NCBI GenBank assembly: GCA_027624955.1
Contig: JAQBTG010000016.1
Span: forward strand, 18,082 to 82,081
Source: Pseudomonadota bacterium
GTDB lineage: Bacteria; Pseudomonadota; Alphaproteobacteria; UBA828
Length of the DNA stretch: 64,000 nt
Reading direction: 5' to 3'
The position numbers and the translations under genes are program-made. Numbering within the stretch: the first letter of the stretch is position 1; every line of letters starts with the position of its first letter. This document shows positions 63,622 through 64,000 of the stretch, one piece after another. A model generated the notes under the pieces. The model was given only the letters and a program-made list of their open reading frames with translations. It did not search any database and was not told the origin of the DNA.

Positions 63622-64000
63622 ATGGCAAAAGCTATCGTCCCAAAGATCGCCAACACATCGAACCCTGAAGAGGTTCACGCGCAGCTCAAGGAAACGGGCT
63701 GCTGCATCATCGAGAATCTCGTGCCCGCATCACACATGGAGTGGATGCTCGAAGAGCTCGACCCGTGGTTCGACAAGATCCCGAACGGAAGCGACGTATA
63801 TACTGGCTTCAAGACGCAGCGATTCTCGGCGCTGGTGGCCAAGTCGAAGGCCTACGGCGAACTGGTGATGAACCCGACCATGGTGGAGACCGCCAATCTA
63901 ATTCTGGGCGATCGCTGCGACCACATCCAGTTGGGCTGCTCCCACGGGGTTCGCATCGGGCCGGGTGAAGCGGCTCAATGGCTGCACCGCGACGACAATC
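63622..64000 (+). CDS. Phytanoyl-CoA dioxygenase family protein, 3' end cut by the window
   Basis: From the ATG at 63622 the frame is open for 126 codons to the window edge with no stop. The residues include KETGCCIIENLVPASHMEWMLEEL and the non-haem iron motif in AAQWLHRDDN (His-x-Asp). This matches PhyH-type Fe(II)/2-oxoglutarate dioxygenases, which hydroxylate fatty-acyl or other small substrates. The remaining ligands lie beyond the window. Codon use is ordinary. Identity is fairly certain, substrate unknown. Confidence 0.85.
   Translation, partial: MAKAIVPKIANTSNPEEVHAQLKETGCCIIENLVPASHMEWMLEELDPWFDKIPNGSDVYTGFKTQRFSALVAKSKAYGELVMNPTMVETANLILGDRCDHIQLGCSHGVRIGPGEAAQWLHRDDN

Noticed and set aside
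1..64000. tRNA, rRNA, CRISPR arrays, insertion sequences or prophage
   Set aside because: No cloverleaf-type motifs, repeat-spacer arrays, transposase genes or integrase genes were seen. A dedicated search could still find small RNAs that I cannot recognise by eye.

Overview
This window is a contiguous, gene-dense piece of an alphaproteobacterial chromosome. It looks like a Rhodospirillales-type or related uncultured lineage, but I cannot name the genus. The evidence is the arrangement maf-aroE-coaE-dnaQ beside secB and a Tim44-domain gene, the DUF299-type regulator next to hemE-hemH-hemJ-rho, a DUF2244 protein, and the phoR...pstCAB-phoU-phoB order. Base composition is moderately GC-rich. 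Most neighbours overlap by 1-4 bases (ATGA, GTGA, TTGA or TGATG junctions). I found no tRNA, rRNA, insertion sequence, prophage or CRISPR array.

Layout. 1-1542: end of hslV and complete hslU, an ATP-dependent protease. 1551-7415 (minus): YkvA-like and Smr proteins, a lutABC lactate-oxidation operon, murein transglycosylase mltA and a Tim44-domain protein. 7597-8817 (plus): fxsA and secB. 8866-11657 (minus): dnaQ, coaE, aroE, maf. 11780-12820: an unrecognised protein. 12856-13680 (minus): a DUF299 regulator. 13681-14129: a 449-base gap with DnaA-box-like 9-mers, AT-rich repeats and a TAG-type triplet run. This is the best candidate for the chromosomal replication origin, because in Caulobacter and Rickettsia the origin lies between hemE and this same gene family. 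14130-18160 (plus): hemE, hemH, hemJ and rho, the last with its own strong promoter.

18264-28763 is ordinary housekeeping: a DMT transporter, an esterase, a quinone reductase, gshB, a SirB1-like protein, and an envelope/translation cluster (BON lipoprotein, yraN, rsmI, lppC) matching the E. coli rsmI-lpoA-yraN-dolP neighbourhood. hemW, rdgB and rph follow. 29006-34223 carries the heat-shock genes hrcA, grpE, dnaK, dnaJ. 34354-39662 has dapB, DUF2244, a Sel1-repeat/trypsin-like protease, nth, and a CysZ-like/bactofilin/lipoprotein operon. 39900-43388 has a PfkB-type kinase, a glutathionyl-hydroquinone reductase and an AmpG-like permease.

43440-44759 is a PodJ-like coiled-coil gene interrupted by an in-frame TGA. 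45102-53452 is the phosphate locus (minus strand): phoR, porin, small lipoprotein, pstC, pstA, pstB, phoU, phoB. There is no pstS; an outer-membrane porin sits in its usual place, with a near-perfect Fur-type palindrome inside its probable promoter. 53595-64000 holds mutS and then accessory metabolism: a GhrA-type reductase, a VOC protein, a divergent pair of PLP enzymes, a GST, an LLM-class oxidoreductase, a transglutaminase-like cysteine protease and the start of a phytanoyl-CoA dioxygenase cut by the window edge.
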